Assembly (NCBI GenBank): GCA_026785865.1
Contig: JAJAZG010000314.1
Coordinates: 1-8,690, forward strand
Direction of reading: 5' to 3'
Source: Pseudanabaena sp. CAN_BIN31
GTDB taxonomy: Bacteria > Cyanobacteriota > Cyanobacteriia > Pseudanabaenales > Pseudanabaenaceae
Length of the DNA: 8,690 bases
Position 1 is the first letter of the stretch. Each line of letters starts with the position of its first letter. Below are positions 6,040-8,690 of the stretch, piece after piece. The notes beneath the pieces were generated by a model. The model was not told where the DNA came from. It searched no databases and saw nothing but the letters and a program-made list of their open reading frames with translations. The translations under genes were made by a program, and so were the position numbers.

Positions 6040-6720
6040 TTAAGTGCTAACTAAACGCTCGATCGCATACCTTGCCGCCGCCGATACCTGTGGATGAGCA
6101 TCTTTAATTAGATAGTTCAAAGCTGACAGACTCTTATCGCATTTTAAATGTCCTAAAGCTTCAGCTAACCTTTGTCTGGTCAGCCAATCTTCATCCTGAG
6201 CAAATCGCAAAATCTGGTCTACACAGCGCAAATCTCCCACTTCACCTAACGCGGCGATCGCCGCCTGATGCAGCATAGTTTCAGCACTGTCTAATGCTTG
6301 AATTAACGCATCATAAGCCCGCACATCGCCCAAATTGCCCAATGATACCGCCGCGCTAAAGCGGACTAGCCATTCAGTATCTTCATAAAAAGCGCGTAAC
6401 AATGGCTCAACGGCGCGATTATCTTGCAGATAGCCCATCGCTCCTGCTGCATCAGCGCGAATCCCATAGTCGTTCTCAGTTTCAAGAATCTTTGCTAGTA
6501 CAGGGAAGCAATCTTCCGTATGTTTTAGCCCCAAAGCAAATACCGCCATCGAACGAATCTGCAAGTTTTCATCGTCAATTACCTTCAAAATCAAAGGTAC
6601 TGCTTCATCAGGCGGTAAGTTTCGCAAAGAGACTAAAGCACGAAGGCGATCGCGCGAGTTCTCACTAGCTAATTGTTGAGCGATGTCGCTTAAATCTGGG
6701 TTTTGATTGGGGGAAGACAT
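6040..6720 (-). CDS. HEAT-repeat protein, NblB/CpcE-like
   Basis: The protein has 226 residues made almost entirely of about six or seven HEAT-like helical pairs of about 31 residues, of the type found in bilin lyases. Recurrent cores include RLRALVSLRNL (25-35), IRSMAVFALG (55-64), IRADAAGAMGYL (87-98), VRFSAAVSLGNLGD (119-132), HQAAIAALGEVGD (151-163) and RQRLAEALGHL (182-192). No signal or membrane segment is seen. Size and repeat pattern resemble NblB, which helps dismantle phycobilisomes in nutrient-starved cyanobacteria, and the CpcE/CpcF family. Other cyanobacterial HEAT proteins of this size exist, so the specific role is uncertain. The ATG at 6720 has only a weak GAG motif upstream. 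It points the same way as the kinase, DUF3037 and glk genes, but the 58-nt gap leaves open whether it belongs to their transcript. Confidence 0.85.
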   Translation of the reverse strand: MSSPNQNPDLSDIAQQLASENSRDRLRALVSLRNLPPDEAVPLILKVIDDENLQIRSMAVFALGLKHTEDCFPVLAKILETENDYGIRADAAGAMGYLQDNRAVEPLLRAFYEDTEWLVRFSAAVSLGNLGDVRAYDALIQALDSAETMLHQAAIAALGEVGDLRCVDQILRFAQDEDWLTRQRLAEALGHLKCDKSLSALNYLIKDAHPQVSAAARYAIERLVST

Positions 6721-7032
6721 AAAAAGCTCATGTTAAAAAAATTTGAGTATGGCGATCGCTTAATAGCTAAAATTATTGCAGATAGCGCATTTCAAGGTCG
6801 CCTGATCAGATGATCAAATTTTTCGACTGAGTATGCTACGATACAGCTAAATTAATGTGTATGTATCTAAATTAGCAGTATCTATGATGGTAAAAAGTTA
6901 TTTTGATTAAGTCTATTCCTATAGATTTACTAGAATTAACTAAGTGCTTCGACACCGCAAAGGGTGAAAAAACACCTAATCAACTTCACTGCATAGACCA
7001 CCACATACACAAATCTTAAACATTACTCTCGT
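6721..7032. promoter_or_regulatory. Divergent spacer upstream of the porin gene
   Basis: This region has no credible gene and should hold promoters for the HEAT gene (leftward) and the porin (rightward). A HIP1 octamer lies just inside it (about 6753-6760). Two copies of TGATCA (6803-6808 and 6811-6816) separated by GA make a small symmetric site that could bind a regulator. AT-rich hexamers such as TATAGA (6920-6925) and TAGAAT (6931-6936) are possible -10 boxes for the porin, but none has a well-spaced -35. A weak hairpin GGTG/CACC (6963-6976) lies in the probable leader. If transcription starts near these boxes, the leader would be about 100 nt. Confidence 0.4.
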
Positions 7033-7038
7033 GAGGAG
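7033..7038 (+). promoter_or_regulatory. Strong ribosome-binding site of the porin gene
   Basis: GAGGAG lies eight bases before the ATG at 7047. It is the best Shine-Dalgarno motif in the window, fits a highly expressed outer-membrane protein and fixes the start codon. Confidence 0.85.
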
Positions 7039-7046
7039 TCAAACTA

Positions 7047-8165
7047 ATGAAAAAGGTATCTTTGAATCTAGCTGGCAGCCTAACTCTATTGGGTGTTGTT
7101 AGCGCGATCGCCGCAAGCCCTGCATTTGCCGAAACCGCTACAAGTGTTTCGCAAATCAGCCAAGCTATGAAGAGCGATCCAGTCGCTCAAAATGTAACTT
7201 CAGTATCTCAACTTAGCGATGTTAGACCTACTGATTGGGCTTTTACCGCATTGCAGTCCTTGGTAGAGCGTTATGGTTGCATCGCTGGCTACCCCGATCG
7301 CACTTTCCGTGGTAGACAAGCAACTACCCGCTTTGAATTTGCGGCAGGTTTAAATGCTTGTTTGGACAAAATCAACGAAATTATCTCCGCAGGTCTGGCT
7401 GATAAAGTCAGCAAAGAAGACCTCTCTACTTTACAAAGGCTTCAAGAAGAATTTGCGGCTGAACTCGCCACCCTACGCGGTCGTGTCGATGCTCTCGATG
7501 CGAAGACTGCTAAGCTCGAAGCCCAACAGTTCTCCACCACCACCAAGCTTTCTGGCGAAGCAATCATGTCCGTACAGGGTGCTAGTGGCAACAACCTTTT
7601 AGGTACTCCTAGCAACACCAATGTCTTCGTATCTAGCCGTGTTCGTTTAGACCTCAACACCAGCTTCACAGGCAGCGACCTGTTGAAGACCAGACTAGAA
7701 GTTGGTAATGCTGGAACAGCTACTCCTACTAGTATCCCTGGGGTGTTTGGTGCTGGTTCAACTACTGGTACTGCGGGTGTTAGCAGCAATATCGGCTTCC
7801 AAACCTACGGTCAAGACTACACAGGTTTAAGTTCAAACTTTGTACTTGCTAAATTGCGTTACGACTTCAATCTTGGCGATGCTCGTGTCTCCATTGGGCC
7901 CGTGATGCATGCTTATGATCACATTGACACCAATAGCTACGCTAACAACGAAGCCGTTGATTTTGCTTCCACTTTCTTCATTAACAACCCTCTGATGGTT
8001 CTGGTGAATGGGCAAACAGGTGGTGCAGGTGCTGCATTTGATTTCAATCCTGGTAAGGGTGCTTTAAGCTTTCGTGGTCTTTATCTAGCAGGTAATGCTA
8101 GCAGTCCTACTAATCTTGCTGCTACGAGTGGTGTCGTTAATGCAGGTCTATTTGGTGATGCTTAA
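7047..8165 (+). CDS. Iron-uptake-type SLH porin, interrupted by a premature stop
   Basis: As it reads, this encodes 372 residues of a cyanobacterial outer-membrane porin (SLH plus carbohydrate-selective OprB-like barrel, often called iron uptake porin). The order is a Sec signal peptide with AFA cleavage site after residue 28; an SLH domain (about 54-113, with LSDVRPTDWAFTALQSL and GYPDRTFRG) that anchors such porins to peptidoglycan-linked polymers; a coiled coil (about 122-162); then the beginning of the beta barrel from about 165. The frame stops at TAA 8163-8165 in mid-barrel, after GLFGDA, with no terminal Phe. The same frame continues open to the window end (next entry). A product ending here would lack the closing strands and probably could not form a barrel. 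The annotation as porin is firm; whether the gene is functional is open. Confidence 0.85.
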   Translation: MKKVSLNLAGSLTLLGVVSAIAASPAFAETATSVSQISQAMKSDPVAQNVTSVSQLSDVRPTDWAFTALQSLVERYGCIAGYPDRTFRGRQATTRFEFAAGLNACLDKINEIISAGLADKVSKEDLSTLQRLQEEFAAELATLRGRVDALDAKTAKLEAQQFSTTTKLSGEAIMSVQGASGNNLLGTPSNTNVFVSSRVRLDLNTSFTGSDLLKTRLEVGNAGTATPTSIPGVFGAGSTTGTAGVSSNIGFQTYGQDYTGLSSNFVLAKLRYDFNLGDARVSIGPVMHAYDHIDTNSYANNEAVDFASTFFINNPLMVLVNGQTGGAGAAFDFNPGKGALSFRGLYLAGNASSPTNLAATSGVVNAGLFGDA

Positions 8166-8690
8166 CAAGCGACTGGTGAGTTGGAATTTGCTCCTAGGAA
8201 TGCTGCTGGTGACAAGACTTTTGCCATCAAGTTTCAATACACTAACGGTGCTGTAAACAACTCCAACATTAATGCTGCTGGTGTGAACGTTGAGTGGAAG
8301 TTTGCTAAGAGCCTTGCTGTATTTGGTCGCTATGGAGTCGGAACAATCGATAACCGTGGTGCTAATGCTGTTACCTCTACTAGCTATACAGGTGGGCTAT
8401 TCCGTAATGGCAACACAACCACAGCACGTAATCTAAGCCCTCAAACTTGGATGGCAGGTATTGCATTCCCTGACTTATTCAAGGAAGGTGCAATGGCGGC
8501 AATTGCTGTTGGTCAACCTTTCATTGATGGTAATGTTGGCAACGCAACTCAAACCAACTTGGAAGCCTTCTACAACTTCCCAGTAACCAGCAACATCCGT
8601 ATTACTCCTGATGTTCAGTTTATCTTCAATCCTAACAACACATCTGGAAGCACCATCTTCGTTGGTACTTTAAGAACTGTATTCTCGTTC
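8166..8690 (+). pseudogene. C-terminal porin barrel in frame after the stop (broken or readthrough)
   Basis: Directly after the TAA the same frame stays open for 175 codons, to the last base of the window. It reads as porin barrel: QATGELEFAP, FAIKFQYTNG, VNVEWKFAKSLAVFGRYG, TWMAGIAFPDLF, AAIAVGQPFI, then LEAFYNFPVTSNIRITPDVQFI and finally RTVFSF. A C-terminal aromatic residue is the usual end of outer-membrane barrels, so the true stop probably lies just past the window. Together with 7047-8162 this gives about 548 codons, in the usual range for these porins. There is no frameshift, no loss of coding character and no obvious new start with a ribosome-binding site after the stop, so it is one gene with a single nonsense codon. 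Confidence 0.8.

Noticed and set aside
6961..6978. Riboswitch or attenuator in the porin leader
   Set aside because: Only a four- to five-bp stem with an A-rich loop is visible; nothing matches a known riboswitch fold.
7442..7789. Antisense open frame of 115 codons inside the porin
   Set aside because: It lies wholly within the well-supported porin frame, has Ser/Val/Pro-rich shadow composition and no start signal. The same applies to the antisense frames inside glk, the HEAT gene and the metalloprotease.
8199..8283. Direct repeat AATGCTGCTGGTG at 8199 and 8271
   Set aside because: It encodes similar Asn-Ala-Ala-Gly loop residues in the porin barrel and is explained by codon use in loops rather than by a mobile or regulatory repeat.

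Overview
The window looks like chromosomal DNA of a cyanobacterium, probably a Pseudanabaena-like filamentous form. The evidence is the many copies of the HIP1 octamer GCGATCGC, an SLH-domain outer-membrane porin of the cyanobacterial iron-uptake type, a HEAT-repeat protein resembling the phycobilisome-degradation factor NblB, and IS200/IS605-type ends of a form common in cyanobacteria. The genus is an inference; the phylum is well supported.

Layout. Positions 1-169 hold no credible gene, but include a very strong symmetric hairpin (122-171) that terminates the first minus-strand unit. That unit is a signal-peptide protein with three SPOR-like repeats (940-1827) followed 17 bp later by a YgjP/DUF45-type zinc metalloprotease (170-922). 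The 367-bp divergent spacer (1828-2194) carries a miniature IS200/IS605-derived element of about 250 bp with no transposase. It keeps both end hairpins and an omegaRNA-like right end. A plus-strand pair follows: pdxH (2195-2833), the vitamin B6 salvage oxidase, and a small membrane-anchored protein of unknown function (2850-3302). Its last codons overlap, tail to tail, the end of glk (3295-4305, minus), a glucokinase. Upstream of glk on the same strand lie a DUF3037 protein (4325-5164), a HipA-like kinase (5178-5981, GTG start) and a HEAT-repeat protein (6040-6720). A 326-bp spacer then leads to a plus-strand porin gene (from 7047) that runs to the window edge.

How the genes relate. The HipA-like kinase and DUF3037 genes are 13 nt apart, with the ribosome-binding site of the second gene touching the stop codon of the first, so they look like a two-gene functional module. 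They sit between HEAT and glk in one orientation, and the 1.66 kb they cover contains no complete HIP1 octamer, while adjacent glk has six in 1.0 kb. This suggests the pair was acquired. The porin frame is broken by one TAA at 8163-8165. The frame then stays open for 175 codons and ends in a typical porin C-terminus (RTVFSF) exactly at the window edge, so this is a recent nonsense change, a sequencing error, or an unusual readthrough case.

The most interesting items are the interrupted porin, the transposase-less IS605-like element with a possible omegaRNA, and the HIP1-free HipA-like/DUF3037 module with its atypical kinase catalytic loop. I found no CRISPR array, tRNA or rRNA, and no clear wholly new system.
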